From positions 1,240,001 to 1,304,000 of the forward strand of contig NZ_CP029033.1 in assembly GCF_003073475.1 (NCBI RefSeq): 64,000 bases of DNA. Direction: 5' to 3'. Positions 26,805 through 37,190 of the stretch are shown one piece after another. The DNA is from Actinobaculum sp. 313. Lineage in GTDB: Bacteria > Actinomycetota > Actinomycetes > Actinomycetales > Actinomycetaceae. Positions within the stretch are counted from its first letter, which is position 1. The number at the start of each line of letters is the position of its first letter. A program made the translations under genes and the position numbers. Under the pieces are notes generated by a model. It saw only the letters and a program-made list of their open reading frames with translations, searched no databases and was not told the origin of the DNA.

Positions 26805-28334
26805 GTGCAAATAGGAGTGCCGAAGGAGCCCAGCGAAGGGCAGACTCTCGTCGCCGCCAGCCCCGATACCGTTGGTAAGCTCATCAAATTGGGTTACCAG
26901 GTCTGCGTTGAGACGGGCGCCGGTGTGGCGGCGAGTTATCTCGACCAGCAGTATCAGGCGGTCGGAGCAGAGATCGTTGATCGAGATCGTGCCTGGGCTG
27001 CGGATATTGTGACATGTCTCGACGCGCCGCCAGACGGCGAGTTGGCGCTGATGCGAGAGGGAGCAACACTGATCGCCCGCCTGGATCCTGGCTCCCATCC
27101 GGAGCGTCTGGAGAAGTTCAGCCAGCGGGGCATCACAGCTCTCTCAATCGACGCGGTTCCCCGCATTTCGCGCGCGCAATCGATGGACGTGCGATCATCA
27201 ATGGCGAATATCGGCGGCTACCGTGCCGTTATCGAGGCCGCGAATCGATTCGGGCGGTTGTTCACCGGTCAGGTGACGGCTGCCGGCAAGGTTCCGCCCG
27301 CCACCGTGTACGTGATCGGCGTGGGAGTTGCCGGGTTGTCGGCAATTGGGACGGCTAACTCGCTCGGTGCCATCGTCAAGGCCACGGACGTGCGGCCGGA
27401 AACTGCTGAGCAGGTCCATTCGATGGGTGGAGAATTCGTCGCAATTCCAGTTCAACAGGAATCAACCGACGGTTATGCGAAGGCGATGACTGCGGACCAG
27501 GAACAACTCGCCATGAAGGTGTACGCCGAGCAAGCCGCCTCCTCGGATATTGTCATCACCACTGCAGCGATCCCCGGTCGCGCGGCGCCGCGCCTGCTGA
27601 CGGCACAGGCTATCGCCGCGATGAAGCCCGGCTCGGTGATCGTGGATATGGCTGCCTCCTCCGGTGGGAACTGTGAGCTCACCGTGCCGGGGGAAGTGGT
27701 GCAAACAGACAATGGTGTGACCATCATTGGCTACCTGGATCTGCCACGGCGACTTCCCGGGCAGGCCTCTCAGCTCTACGGCCAGAACATCGTGAACTTC
27801 TTCAAGTTGGCGACCCCGCAACGCGATGGTCAGCTCACCTTGGACGAGGACGACGTCGTCGTCCGCTCGATGACGGTGACGCTCAACGGTCATATCATGT
27901 GGCCACCGCCTCCGGTTAAGGTATCGGCGGCGCCGCCGCCCACTCCGAAGCAGGAAGAAGTGGCCGCCCCCGAACCGGAGCCAGAGAAACCGGCATGGCG
28001 AAGGTGGTGGTGGCGGATCGCTGCCGCCGCCGTGCTCGTGTGGCTGATTCTCACTGCTCCATTTGGTATGCGCAGCCACTTCATTGTGTTCGCCTTGGCG
28101 ATAGTGGTCGGGTTCTATGTGATTACTAATGTCACGCATTCGCTGCACACCCCGCTGATGTCCGTGACCAACGCGATTTCCGGCATTATTGTCGTCGGTG
28201 CGATCCAGCAAATCGGATCGAGCAGTGCGGCGATTACAGTGCTTGCCTTCATCGCCATGTCGGTTGCGTTTATCAATGTGTTCGGTGGTTTCACGGTGAC
28301 ACACCGCATGCTCAAGATGTTCAGGAGGAGCTGA
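26805..28334 (+). CDS. pntA: NAD(P) transhydrogenase alpha subunit
   Basis: A 509-residue PntA. Domain I binds NAD(H) (residues about 1-375: '[21 protein letters not shown]', '[33 protein letters not shown]'). A Pro/Glu linker (about 385-408) leads to membrane domain II with four helices at the C-terminus ([25 protein letters not shown]). With PntB it couples proton entry to NADPH formation. GTG 26805 follows GAGGAGG. The two subunits are separate genes here and the alpha chain is unsplit, as in E. coli. Confidence 0.95.
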   Translation: MQIGVPKEPSEGQTLVAASPDTVGKLIKLGYQVCVETGAGVAASYLDQQYQAVGAEIVDRDRAWAADIVTCLDAPPDGELALMREGATLIARLDPGSHPERLEKFSQRGITALSIDAVPRISRAQSMDVRSSMANIGGYRAVIEAANRFGRLFTGQVTAAGKVPPATVYVIGVGVAGLSAIGTANSLGAIVKATDVRPETAEQVHSMGGEFVAIPVQQESTDGYAKAMTADQEQLAMKVYAEQAASSDIVITTAAIPGRAAPRLLTAQAIAAMKPGSVIVDMAASSGGNCELTVPGEVVQTDNGVTIIGYLDLPRRLPGQASQLYGQNIVNFFKLATPQRDGQLTLDEDDVVVRSMTVTLNGHIMWPPPPVKVSAAPPPTPKQEEVAAPEPEPEKPAWRRWWWRIAAAAVLVWLILTAPFGMRSHFIVFALAIVVGFYVITNVTHSLHTPLMSVTNAISGIIVVGAIQQIGSSSAAITVLAFIAMSVAFINVFGGFTVTHRMLKMFRRS

Positions 28335-28338
28335 GATA

Positions 28339-29787
28339 ATGTACTCGAACTCAATTCTGACAGTGGGATACGTAAGCGATGCTGCCGGTCGCTTCGATGC
28401 GTTGGCATCTATTGTTGCCGCACTCCTCTTCATCCTCGCGCTGGCGGGCCTGTCGCGGCAGACCACCGCGCAGCGCGGCAATATCCTTGGCATCGTTGGT
28501 ATGGTGCTTGCGCTGATTGCCACGATCTGGGTGGCGATTGACATCAGTGGCGGCAACCAGACCAGGGCTATTCTCCTTATTATTGCGGCGATGCTGATCG
28601 GCGCAGCCATTGGGGTATGGCGGGCCGTCAAGGTTGAGATGACGGGTATGCCGGAACTGATCGCCATGCTCCACTCCTTCGTGGGTCTGGCCGCCGTCAT
28701 AGTCGGCTACAACTCCTTCCTGGAAACCCCCGGGTCAGACGCTCCCACAAATGCCTTCCATATGGGTGAGGTCGGCTTAGCGGTTTTCATCGGAGCGGTG
28801 ACCTTCACAGGTTCGATTGTTGCCTTCCTGAAGCTGTCCGCGAAGATATCGTCACGGCCATTGACTCTTCCGGGCCGCAACATCCTTAATCTGTGCGCGG
28901 TAATCGCTTCGCTGGCGTTGATCATTTGGCTTGCCCACACACGCTCGGTCGGTTCCGGCCTTATTCCGCTGATTATTCTGACCATAGTGGCGTTGCTTCT
29001 CGGGGCACATCTGGTGTTGGCTATCGGTGGCGGCGATATGCCGGTTGTCATTTCAATGTTGAACTCGTACTCGGGGTGGGCAGCTGCGATGGCCGGCTTC
29101 ACGCTCGAGAACGATCTGCTCATCATCACCGGTGCCTTGGTCGGATCCTCGGGTGCGTATCTCTCCTACATCATGTGCCAAGCGATGAATCGCTCCTTCG
29201 TTTCGGTTATCCTCGGCGGCTTCGGCTCCACGGGTGCTCCCGCAGCCGAGCATGATTACGGCGAGCATCGAGAGACGACGGCGGCCGATGCGGCCCAGCT
29301 GCTCAAGGACGCCTCGTCTGTGATTATCACCCCTGGCTATGGCATGGCCGTGGCACATGCGCAGTACCCGGTGGCAGATCTCACCGCCAGGCTGCGCGCC
29401 GCAGGGGTCGACGTTCGCTTCGGTATCCACCCCGTAGCCGGGCGTCTTCCTGGGCATATGAATGTGCTGCTGGCGGAGGCGAAGGTTCCTTACGACATTG
29501 TTCTGGAGCTCGATGAGATCAACGACGACTTCGCGGATACAGACGTCGTTCTGGTGATTGGTGCGAATGACACCGTGAACCCGGCGGCTGCCGAAGAGCC
29601 GGGTTCGCCCATCGCGGGCATGCCGGTGCTGCATGTCTGGGAGGCCCGCAACGTCATCGTGTTCAAGCGTTCGATGGGCAATGCCGGATATGCGGGTGTG
29701 CAAAACCCGCTGTTCTTCCGCGAGAACACGCAGATGCTGCTAGGTGATGCGAAGAATACGGTGGAGGAGATCATCTCTGTTCTCTAG
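28339..29787 (+). CDS. pntB: NAD(P) transhydrogenase beta subunit
   Basis: A 482-residue PntB with about nine membrane helices (domain II) to near residue 285 and then the NADP(H)-binding domain III ('[21 protein letters not shown]', '[21 protein letters not shown]', '[14 protein letters not shown]', '[19 protein letters not shown]'). ATG 28339 lies four bases after the pntA stop. Forms the heterotetrameric proton-translocating enzyme with PntA. Confidence 0.96.
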   Translation: MYSNSILTVGYVSDAAGRFDALASIVAALLFILALAGLSRQTTAQRGNILGIVGMVLALIATIWVAIDISGGNQTRAILLIIAAMLIGAAIGVWRAVKVEMTGMPELIAMLHSFVGLAAVIVGYNSFLETPGSDAPTNAFHMGEVGLAVFIGAVTFTGSIVAFLKLSAKISSRPLTLPGRNILNLCAVIASLALIIWLAHTRSVGSGLIPLIILTIVALLLGAHLVLAIGGGDMPVVISMLNSYSGWAAAMAGFTLENDLLIITGALVGSSGAYLSYIMCQAMNRSFVSVILGGFGSTGAPAAEHDYGEHRETTAADAAQLLKDASSVIITPGYGMAVAHAQYPVADLTARLRAAGVDVRFGIHPVAGRLPGHMNVLLAEAKVPYDIVLELDEINDDFADTDVVLVIGANDTVNPAAAEEPGSPIAGMPVLHVWEARNVIVFKRSMGNAGYAGVQNPLFFRENTQMLLGDAKNTVEEIISVL

Positions 29788-29847
29788 ATTTATACCCCGA
29801 TGTGTCGCGAAGCTCTGCTGTCTTGCTTGCTTCGGATGCTCGTAGTG

Positions 29848-29884
29848 ACGGATGCCTCGCAGTTGTGGACTGTGGGGCATCCGT
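29848..29884 (+). terminator. Terminator-like hairpin after pntB
   Basis: ACGGATGCC (29848-29856) pairs with GGCATCCGT (29876-29884), and an inner CAGT/ACTG stem stabilises the loop; TGTT follows. It lies 60 bases past the pntB stop. The rest of 29788-30130 shows no gene. Confidence 0.55.
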
Positions 29885-30133
29885 TGTTACAGCGTGCTTC
29901 TGGTGAATAACGCGGCGGTGGCGGGCACGGATTATCTTTCGCCCGAAGCCGCACAATCTCCGGATTTTCCTCTCCTTTCCGGGTAATTCACGGAGACCTG
30001 CCGAAAACTCGGAGAGAATAGAGCGGCGCAGCAAGCGGCAGTACTAGCGCCATCCGCAGTCGGGAGTTGACCGCCATTGGTCCCCTGACCGCAGCAAGGT
30101 TAGCACTTTCACACGTCACAAGTCCCACGAGAT

Positions 30134-30148
30134 TGATAATCGTTCTCA
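30134..30148. promoter_or_regulatory. Zur-type zinc operator upstream of aztD
   Basis: TGATAATCGTTCTCA is a near-perfect match to the Zur/Fur palindrome TGAxAATxxTTxTCA, 132 bases upstream of the aztD-like start. Fur-family sites share this core, but the downstream zinc-chaperone gene makes Zur the likely repressor. No zur gene is in this window. Confidence 0.7.
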
Positions 30149-30280
30149 GCTTCGGATATGCTTGGTGAGCTGGTTCGCACGAGGCTGGATTCGTGCGGCA
30201 GAGGGTATACATCGAAGATTGATCGCTGCCGCCCGCAGCAGACAGAATGGGAGGCCGCGATCTTAGGAAGGAAGAGCCAT

Positions 30281-31585
30281 ATGACTAGGCGTTATCGTCG
30301 CGCGCTGCCATGCGTCGTGGCTGCGCTATTCGCCTTGGGAGCCTGCACCTCAGCTAATCCAGGCGCGAATGCCACGGGCAGTAACACAGCGATGACAGAT
30401 GCCGACCACGATCATGACCACGATCACGACCACGACAGTGATGCGGACGTCACGGAAATCGGGGGAGCCCGGGCACGCATTGCGCTTTCATACGAGGGTG
30501 GGCTGATGGTCGTTGACACCTCCGACTCCTCAGTTGTGGCGGATCTGCCGATAGACGGGTACAGTCGGCTCAATGCGGCAGGAGACGGGCGGAATGTACT
30601 GGTATCCACGACGGGCGGTTGGGCAGTGCTAGACGCGGGTACATTCACGGTGCCGCATGGGGACCATACGCACTCCTTCATTACGGATCCCGTACTTACT
30701 GATGTGGTTATCAAGGGCAAGGAACCCGGACATGTGGTGTATCACGCCGGACGCACCTCGGCCTGGGCGGATGGAGACGGTAAGGGCACGTTCTTCGAGA
30801 CTGAATCGCTTACCGGTGTGGATGAGACTGACGAACTCGCTGGGGTGTGGGAGTACGAAGCTGCCGCACCACATCATGGCGTCGCAGTTCCACTCGGTGA
30901 CAAGACAGCGTTGGTCTCGGTCGGAACTGAAGAAGGCCGTACGGGTGCACAGTACGTTGTTGACGGCAAGGTGAGTGCTGAAAGCAGCGAGTGCCCGGGA
31001 CTGCACGGAGCTGAAGGACTGGATGATGGCGCCGTTGCCGGTTGTGAGAACGGCGCGCTGATTCTGCGCGATGGCACTTTCTCAAAGGCAACAGCTCCCG
31101 ATGAGTACGGCCGTATTGGCAATCTACGGACCACCGAAGGGTCGCCGATTGCGGTGGGCGACTACAAGACTGATCCGGAGGGCGGCATTGGCCTGAAGCA
31201 GATTTCTCTCATTAATACCACTGATGCAACATTGCGGACCGTTGATACCGGCTCCACATACACGTGGCGTGGCCTCGCGCGCGGTTTCGACGGTTCAGCC
31301 CTTGTAATGGGAACTGACGGCGCACTGCGTGTGATCAATGCCGAGACGGGTGAAATCACGCGGACAATTCCCGTTATCGACGAGTGGCAGGTGCCAGAGG
31401 ACTGGCATGCTGCACACCCCGCTATCGCGGAACATGAAGGTTTCGTTTATGTGACCGACCCGGCGACGAATACGCTGCACACAGTGGACTACACCAAGGG
31501 TGAGGTGGTCTCGAGTACCAAGCTGCCCAAGGCACCTATCGAAATTGCCGTTGCCACCGGAGAAGCTCCGGAGGAGGCACGGTAA
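30281..31585 (+). CDS. aztD: AztD-like zinc metallochaperone lipoprotein
   Basis: A 434-residue exported protein. Signal peptide with lipobox ALGAC (Cys22), then a zinc-grabbing HDHDHDHDHDHD run at about residues 43-55, then a beta-propeller of repeated strands (residues 65-430) with scattered His residues such as 'VPHGDHTHSF', 'PHHGVA' and 'DWHAAHPAIAEHEG'. This layout matches AztD, which passes zinc to the AztC binding protein of a zinc ABC importer. ATG 30281 follows an AGGAAGGAAGAG. The Zur box upstream supports zinc-starvation induction. No aztABC genes are adjacent, so it is an orphan here. Confidence 0.75.
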   Translation: MTRRYRRALPCVVAALFALGACTSANPGANATGSNTAMTDADHDHDHDHDHDSDADVTEIGGARARIALSYEGGLMVVDTSDSSVVADLPIDGYSRLNAAGDGRNVLVSTTGGWAVLDAGTFTVPHGDHTHSFITDPVLTDVVIKGKEPGHVVYHAGRTSAWADGDGKGTFFETESLTGVDETDELAGVWEYEAAAPHHGVAVPLGDKTALVSVGTEEGRTGAQYVVDGKVSAESSECPGLHGAEGLDDGAVAGCENGALILRDGTFSKATAPDEYGRIGNLRTTEGSPIAVGDYKTDPEGGIGLKQISLINTTDATLRTVDTGSTYTWRGLARGFDGSALVMGTDGALRVINAETGEITRTIPVIDEWQVPEDWHAAHPAIAEHEGFVYVTDPATNTLHTVDYTKGEVVSSTKLPKAPIEIAVATGEAPEEAR

Positions 31586-31609
31586 ATTTCGCCTCTGATG
31601 CGCGATACA

Positions 31610-31639
31610 GAAGGGGGACGACAAGCGGTCGTCCCCTTC
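31610..31639. terminator. Bidirectional terminator between aztD and rpsT
   Basis: GAAGGGGGACGAC (31610-31622) and GTCGTCCCCTTC (31628-31639) form a long GC-rich stem with one bulged G and a five-base loop. It lies between the convergent aztD and rpsT genes and could serve both. Confidence 0.65.
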
Positions 31640-31708
31640 GTAATTCTCCGCGTCCAACCAAGCCCTGCGCGGCATGGCAAGGCGTGGCGGCGGTAGATGA
31701 CGTGTGCG

Positions 31709-31975
31709 TCAGGCGCTTATGCTGTTGACCCGACGCGCAAGCTTCGACTTGCGATTCGCGGCCTGATTCTTGTGAATGACTCCTTTGGACACGGCCTTGT
31801 CGAGCTTCCGGGCGGCGGCACGATAAGCGGCCTGAGCGGTTTCAACATCTCCCGCTTCGACAGCCTCACGTGTTTTACGCACGTAGGTCTTCAGCTCCGA
31901 CTTAACGGCCTGATTGCGCAGGCGCCTCTTCTCATTCGTGAGAATGCGCTTCTTTTGCGACTTGATATTTGCCAC
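31709..31975 (-). CDS. rpsT: 30S ribosomal protein S20
   Basis: An 88-residue, highly basic helical protein that binds 16S rRNA. The start [20 protein letters not shown] and '[20 protein letters not shown]' are textbook S20. It is transcribed toward the terminator shared with aztD and away from lepA, in the order common in actinobacteria. Confidence 0.97.
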   Translation of the reverse strand: MANIKSQKKRILTNEKRRLRNQAVKSELKTYVRKTREAVEAGDVETAQAAYRAAARKLDKAVSKGVIHKNQAANRKSKLARRVNSISA

Positions 31976-32130
31976 TTGCTACTCTTTCAATCCAATCGCC
32001 GACAGCGATATGTACATGGTCGGTGAGGGATACGCCGTCGGCGGACTGGAGCGTGGGGTGCTCGTGGAAAGCCTACGACTGGACCACCACCCGACCAGGT
32101 GTGAAGTCCAAGGAGAAACTTTACCAGAAC

Positions 32131-32745
32131 TTAAGCGTGCAGCTTCCGTAAAGCGGCGACGACTTGTGTGAAGCGCGCTTCATCAAGCCGGGCTCCTTCC
32201 CGTCGCATCTGCCCGGGATCAACGCACAGCACACGGTCGATACGTGCCTCTGAGGCACGGCCCTTGGAATCCCACGCTCCAGAACCAATATCGACCCAGT
32301 AGCGCCCCGCACTCGCCTCCTGAGCGGCGTCGCGGTCGTGATCCTTGCTGGTGAGCTGGGCGAAGACGATCCGTCCCGCAACGACGGCGAGTACAAGAAC
32401 CGGTCGGTCCTTGCCCTGCGTACAGTCCTCCTGGTAGGGCACCCACGTCCAGACAACCTCGCCGGGATCCGGCCGATTATTCGCATGAGGAGCGTATGTG
32501 AAGGTGGGCAGCCCGAGCGCGTCGACGTCGTACTCCATCGGAATCTGACCGGGACCGGGCAGGTCCTGTACTCGTCGTACTACCGGTGTGGGGGTGGCGG
32601 TTTCGGCTCCAGCTCTTGGGCGAACCAAAACCCGGCCTGTCGGCCCCTCCGAGTTGTTGGAAGAGGACGGGCGCGCATTGCGGGTGCTGGATGCGCTACG
32701 CGCGAGACGTGTGAGAAGTGCGGCTACGCCGTCTAGAACTCCCAT
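32131..32745 (-). CDS. Solitary PemK/MazF-like protein
   Basis: A 204-residue protein. After a 70-residue low-complexity lead comes a PemK/MazF-like barrel: 'PDPGEVVWTWVPYQEDCTQGKDRPVLVL', 'FAQLTSKDHD', 'WVDIGSGAWDSKGRASEARIDRVL'. The Arg after KD and the TSKDHD strand occupy the usual RNA-binding positions. No antitoxin ORF precedes it, and I recall this variant as a conserved single-copy gene near rpsT in actinobacteria, so a classical toxin-antitoxin role is doubtful. ATG 32745 marks the likely start; the frame is open further upstream but overlaps the next gene. Confidence 0.75.
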   Translation of the reverse strand: MGVLDGVAALLTRLARSASSTRNARPSSSNNSEGPTGRVLVRPRAGAETATPTPVVRRVQDLPGPGQIPMEYDVDALGLPTFTYAPHANNRPDPGEVVWTWVPYQEDCTQGKDRPVLVLAVVAGRIVFAQLTSKDHDRDAAQEASAGRYWVDIGSGAWDSKGRASEARIDRVLCVDPGQMRREGARLDEARFTQVVAALRKLHA

Positions 32746-32776
32746 GCTATGACCGTCTTTCGGTGAACTGTCGCAT

Positions 32777-33304
32777 CTAGTAGTCCGACTCCGCATCCCG
32801 GGTGCGGCCGTTGCCGACGCCATCGGCGGGTGAGTCGAACAGCAACTCGGTGAGCTGCACGTGCAACGCCTCAACCTTCGGAACGTCTCGCAACTGCAGC
32901 GGATCGGAAGCGGAGGACTGCAGGATGAGCGTGCCGCAACCGAAGAAGCGATCAATCATGTCATGTTCGTAGGCAACATTGGAGATACGGCTTAGCGGCA
33001 GATCGTGACCGGTCTTGGTGAAAACACCCTTGCGGGTGATAAGCCGCCGATTCGTCACCGTGTACGTGCTCGTCATCCAGTTCATCCACGGCCAGACGAA
33101 GACGATGATGAGAAGAACCACAGCAACTGCGGCAATGGCGATTGTGGCCCAATGCGGCAAGCTATCCGGTAGCGTGAGCGCCAGGACGGCGACGACGATG
33201 ATGAGCACGGCGGCGACGATATTGGGGAAGAGTCGCTTGACGTGTTCGCGGGTCTGAAGAATGACGTGCTCGTCCTGACCGAGCAGTTTCCGAGAAAGAG
33301 CCAT
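32777..33304 (-). CDS. Bacterial PH-domain membrane protein
   Basis: A 175-residue protein with two adjacent helices (residues about 28-70) followed by a bPH2/YdbS-like pleckstrin-fold domain: 'TSTYTVTNRRLITRKGVFTKTGHDLPLSRISNVAYEHDMIDRFFGCGTLIL' read in parts. ATG 33304 (MALSRKLL) is preferred to the in-frame start 13 codons upstream. Function unknown; 31 bases separate its stop from the PemK-like gene start. Confidence 0.85.
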   Translation of the reverse strand: MALSRKLLGQDEHVILQTREHVKRLFPNIVAAVLIIVVAVLALTLPDSLPHWATIAIAAVAVVLLIIVFVWPWMNWMTSTYTVTNRRLITRKGVFTKTGHDLPLSRISNVAYEHDMIDRFFGCGTLILQSSASDPLQLRDVPKVEALHVQLTELLFDSPADGVGNGRTRDAESDY

Positions 33305-33365
33305 AGCGCCATCGTGCCACAAGTCGGGCGGCGAGGGCGCCATTACTCATGTGCCGATTGCCTCG

Positions 33366-34049
33366 TTACAGAAGCGCGAAGGCTGCGAGTATCAGCAGGA
33401 AGAATCCAAGCGGAAGGCCAATGACCGCTACCAGTCCCGATACGAGTGTGATACGCAGGTCGTCCTTGAGGTACGGTGCGTTCACAAGCCCGCCGGCAGC
33501 CGCGACGGCGGAGCGCTGCGCCGCTTCCACCCGAGGCAGCCAGGTATCGCGTAGATCTTGCGCCTCCAGCATTGCGTCGTGGCGAAGTTGTCGCTGCTGC
33601 GCAGCGTCTGCGGTGTCCACATGTGAATATGTTCTCCCCTCCGATGTATCGGTGGGGCGGGAACTTGTAAAGGTTGTTCCGTCCTGATTGAGGATAACGC
33701 CGTGACTTTCGGCGGGGTTATGGCCCTGGTAGGTTTCCGAATAGTCGAGACGCACCTGGCCCGTGTCACCGACCATCGTGCGCATTCGGTCCATGACCCA
33801 CTTGTCCACGGCCTTCTCGAGGCGGCGGCGTCGCCACGCAAACAATGCGGTAGCGACGCCGAAGAGAAGGCCGCCGATCAGAACTATGTAACCGAGAAAA
33901 CTGCCGCTGCGACGGACGAGAGCGCCGCCGCTGATAAGCAGCAGCAGTTGTAGCACCAGGCCGATGCGTGCAACAGCCTGGCCGGGTAGACGTGTTAACT
34001 GTTCAATAACGGGGACGATGTCTTTAAGACTTCCGAAAAGACCGAACAT
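33366..34049 (-). CDS. Membrane protein of unknown function
   Basis: A 227-residue protein with two helices near the N-terminus (residues about 27-70) and one at the C-terminus (about 205-227), enclosing a cytoplasmic or surface domain rich in charged residues. No family recognised. It lies 61 bases upstream of the PH-domain gene in the same direction and is divergent from lepA. Confidence 0.75.
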   Translation of the reverse strand: MFGLFGSLKDIVPVIEQLTRLPGQAVARIGLVLQLLLLISGGALVRRSGSFLGYIVLIGGLLFGVATALFAWRRRRLEKAVDKWVMDRMRTMVGDTGQVRLDYSETYQGHNPAESHGVILNQDGTTFTSSRPTDTSEGRTYSHVDTADAAQQRQLRHDAMLEAQDLRDTWLPRVEAAQRSAVAAAGGLVNAPYLKDDLRITLVSGLVAVIGLPLGFFLLILAAFALL

Positions 34050-34287
34050 AACTACAGCATGGCACAGGTCTAGGCCCGAAGCGGTGCTGTTTTGCCAAGG
34101 GCACAGCGGTCGGTGAAAAGAGCATGCGACGCAAGGATGTTGGGGCTACGACGGCTCTCCAGCGTGGCGCAATGGTGGCGCAACCGTCGTACTGCGGCAG
34201 TGGTTCGGATGGAGTTGCCGGGTGCCGCGGATCGCCCCCTTGACGTAACCCCCTACAATAGACGGAGTCCATCTGAGAAGGAGTACT

Positions 34288-36147
34288 GTGCCCGCCTCGA
34301 CTAGCGCAGAGTTGAACGATATCCGGCCGGCAGCCACGCCGCCGGAGTTGATCCGTAACTTCTGCATCATTGCGCATATCGATCATGGCAAATCCACACT
34401 GGCCGACCGCATGTTGCAACTCACCGGCATCGTGGATGAGAGGCTGATGCGCGACCAGTACCTGGATCGCATGGATATTGAACGTGAGCGTGGCATCACC
34501 ATCAAATCGCAGGCGGTGCGGCTGCCGTGGACCGTGGACGGGCAGGCGCACGTGCTGAATATGATTGACACGCCCGGGCATGTGGACTTCTCCTATGAGG
34601 TGAACCGTTCACTGGCGGCGTGTGAGGGAGCGATTCTGCTGGTGGACGCCACTCAGGGCATCGAAGCGCAGACCCTGGCGAACCTGTACATGGCCTTGGA
34701 CAATGACCTGGCCATTATCCCGGTACTCAACAAAATCGACCTACCGTCGGCGCAGCCCGAGAAATACAAGGAAGAGCTGGTATCTCTACTCGGCGTCGAT
34801 GCCGAGCAGTGCCTGGCCGTTTCGGGAAAGACCGGGGAGGGTGTGGAAGAGCTTCTTGACAGGATCGTCGCGGAGGTTCCCGCACCGGCCGGTGAGATAA
34901 CCGGCAGTGCACGCGCCATGATTTTCGACTCCGTGTACGACACATACCGCGGAGTCATCACCTATGTGCGCGTGAAAGATGGGCAGTTATCGCCCCGTGA
35001 GCGAATCCAGATGATGTCGACGGCGGCGGTGCACGAACTCCTCGAAATCGGTGTGATCTCCCCGGAGCCGACACCCTCGGAAGGACTGGCGGCCGGTGAG
35101 GTCGGCTACCTGATCACCGGCGTGAAAGACGTCCGGCAATCGCGGGTTGGCGACACGGTGACCGGCGCCTCGGACCCCGCGACGCAACCCTTGGACGGTT
35201 ATCAGGATCCCAAGCCGATGGTGTTCTCCGGCATCTACCCGATTGACGGCTCCGACTATCCGGACCTTCGTGACGCGCTGGATAAGCTCAAGCTCAACGA
35301 TTCGGCGCTGTCATACGAGCCGGAGAACTCGGTGGCGCTCGGTTTCGGATTTCGATGTGGTTTTCTCGGCATGCTTCATCTGGAGATCATTCGCGAGCGC
35401 ATCGAGCGTGAGTTCGGCATTGACATCATCGCCACTGCTCCCTCGGTGGTATACCGGGTTGTCACTGAAGCAGGCGGGGAGGTCACAGTGACCAACCCGT
35501 CTGAATTCCCAGAGGGAAAGGTCTCGCATATCTACGAACCTTCGGTACGCGCAACGATCTTGAGCCCGAGCGACTACACGGGGACCCTGATGGAATTGTG
35601 TCAACAGCGGCGCGGAAGACTGTTGGGAATGGAATATCTCTCGTCCGACCGCTTGGAGTTGCGCTATCGCCTGCCGCTGGCAGAGATTGTCACCGATTTC
35701 TTCGATCAGCTGAAGAGCCGCACGAAGGGCTACGCATCACTGGACTACGACGTCGACGAGGAGCAGGAGGCGGATCTGGTCAAGGTCGATATCCTGCTCA
35801 ACCACGAAACAGTGGACGCCTTCTCGGCAATCGTGCACCGGGATAAGGCCTACTCCTACGGCGTGGAGATGACCAAAAAGCTCAAGAGTCTTATTCCGCG
35901 CCAGCAATTCGAGATCCCGGTACAAGCGGCGATCGGAAGCCGCATTATTGCCCGGGAAACGATCAAGGCGGTTCGCAAGGATGTGCTTGCCAAGTGTTAT
36001 GGCGGCGACATCACGCGCAAACGAAAATTGCTTGAAAGACAAAAAGAGGGCAAGAAGCGGATGAAGTCGATCGGGAGGGTCGATGTGCCGCAAGAAGCAT
36101 TCGTGGCAGCGCTGACCTCCGATGCGCCGACAGGAAAGCAACGATGA
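34288..36147 (+). CDS. lepA: Elongation factor 4 (LepA)
   Basis: A 619-residue translational GTPase that back-translocates or remodels stalled ribosomes. G1 [10 protein letters not shown]3 DTPGHVDF, G4 NKID, and the LepA-specific C-terminal domain ending '[30 protein letters not shown]' (read in parts) are all present. GTG 34288 follows AGAAGGAG. The stop overlaps the trmB start (ATGA, 36144-36147). Confidence 0.97.
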   Translation: MPASTSAELNDIRPAATPPELIRNFCIIAHIDHGKSTLADRMLQLTGIVDERLMRDQYLDRMDIERERGITIKSQAVRLPWTVDGQAHVLNMIDTPGHVDFSYEVNRSLAACEGAILLVDATQGIEAQTLANLYMALDNDLAIIPVLNKIDLPSAQPEKYKEELVSLLGVDAEQCLAVSGKTGEGVEELLDRIVAEVPAPAGEITGSARAMIFDSVYDTYRGVITYVRVKDGQLSPRERIQMMSTAAVHELLEIGVISPEPTPSEGLAAGEVGYLITGVKDVRQSRVGDTVTGASDPATQPLDGYQDPKPMVFSGIYPIDGSDYPDLRDALDKLKLNDSALSYEPENSVALGFGFRCGFLGMLHLEIIRERIEREFGIDIIATAPSVVYRVVTEAGGEVTVTNPSEFPEGKVSHIYEPSVRATILSPSDYTGTLMELCQQRRGRLLGMEYLSSDRLELRYRLPLAEIVTDFFDQLKSRTKGYASLDYDVDEEQEADLVKVDILLNHETVDAFSAIVHRDKAYSYGVEMTKKLKSLIPRQQFEIPVQAAIGSRIIARETIKAVRKDVLAKCYGGDITRKRKLLERQKEGKKRMKSIGRVDVPQEAFVAALTSDAPTGKQR

Positions 36148-37190
36148 GCGGCAAAGAAACCGAGCCAAAGTTATTCGGTGCGACGGGTTCGGATAAGGAA
36201 CAACCGTGCGGCGATGGGCATGCAACGCCCGATGGTACTGCTTCCTCTTCCATGCTGTGGGTGCCCGGTGCGGCGACTGCCGTGGAGCGGACACAGAACG
36301 ATAACACGCGAGACAAACCGGCAGCGGCAAAGCCGCATATGCCCGGGCAGCAGCCAACACGAATCCGCTCCTTTTCACGCCGGGGCGGACGAATGGCCCG
36401 ACCCTTCGCGCAAATTGTCGAGCGCCATGCCAGTGAATACCTGCTCGACCTGCCGCGCGGCGCCACGCCGACGACGATCAAAACGCATGCGCGCTGTGAC
36501 CTGAACGAGGTTTTTGGGCGGCAGGCTCTCTTGGCCGTCGAGATCGGACCTGGCTCGGGGGAACACATGGTTGCTTTCGCCGGTGCGCATCCGGATTGGA
36601 ACGTGCTTGCAATCGAAGCGTGGCATCCGGGCGTTGCGCGATGCATGGCGCGTGCGGTGAAGGAAGACGTGCACAATATTCGCCTCCTGGAGGCCGACGC
36701 AGCTCAGGCGCTCCCGGTGCTTTTCGGCCTGCGGGCCGCGGCATACGATGATCCGCGTGAGAGCACAGTTCCGCGTGGTGTTGACGCGGCGCATCCGAAC
36801 GCGGGCAATCCGCGGGCACAGGAAGTGTGGACCTTTTTCCCCGACCCGTGGCGTAAGGCTCGCCACCACAAACGACGCCTGGTGGCCGAACCGTTCGCGG
36901 CGGTTGTCGCCGATGCCTTGGTACCGGGGGGATTCTGGCGGCTCGCGACCGACTGGGACGATTACGCCTGGCAGATGCGAGATACCGTTGAGTCGGAGCG
37001 GCTTCTGCGAAACGTTCACGCCGGTGAGCGCCCCGACCCGGCAGATCCGCAGCCCGCGCGCGGCGGATTTGCCCCGCGCTGGCAGGAACGCCCGCTGACC
37101 CGTTTTGAAAGGCGGGGGCAGGAAGCCGGCCGTCATGTTCATGACCTCGTGGCGCAGCGGGTGAGCAATTCGAGGCAGGCGGGTGTCTAG
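36144..37190 (+). CDS. trmB: tRNA (guanine-N7-)-methyltransferase
   Basis: A 348-residue TrmB, which makes m7G46 in tRNA. Residues 1-85 form a low-complexity extension not found in short homologues. The core has '[18 protein letters not shown]' (SAM site), '[15 protein letters not shown]', '[20 protein letters not shown]' (catalytic/substrate motif) and '[17 protein letters not shown]'. An insertion at about residues 205-230 separates strands four and five. Coupled to lepA by ATGA; its stop overlaps the hemW GTG by one base. Confidence 0.93.
   Translation: MSGKETEPKLFGATGSDKEQPCGDGHATPDGTASSSMLWVPGAATAVERTQNDNTRDKPAAAKPHMPGQQPTRIRSFSRRGGRMARPFAQIVERHASEYLLDLPRGATPTTIKTHARCDLNEVFGRQALLAVEIGPGSGEHMVAFAGAHPDWNVLAIEAWHPGVARCMARAVKEDVHNIRLLEADAAQALPVLFGLRAAAYDDPRESTVPRGVDAAHPNAGNPRAQEVWTFFPDPWRKARHHKRRLVAEPFAAVVADALVPGGFWRLATDWDDYAWQMRDTVESERLLRNVHAGERPDPADPQPARGGFAPRWQERPLTRFERRGQEAGRHVHDLVAQRVSNSRQAGV

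Noticed and set aside
27462-28700. A 412-codon minus-strand ORF across pntA-pntB
   Set aside because: It is antisense to two well-conserved genes and shows no recognisable protein features.
32131-33304. A PemK/MazF toxin-antitoxin module
   Set aside because: The gene upstream encodes a PH-domain membrane protein, not an antitoxin, and the PemK-like protein has the long form I know as a solitary conserved gene.
34240-34259. TTGACG and TACAAT before lepA as a promoter
   Set aside because: The two boxes are only eight bases apart, far from the 16-18 needed; TACAAT alone could still be a -10 element but that is not enough to call.
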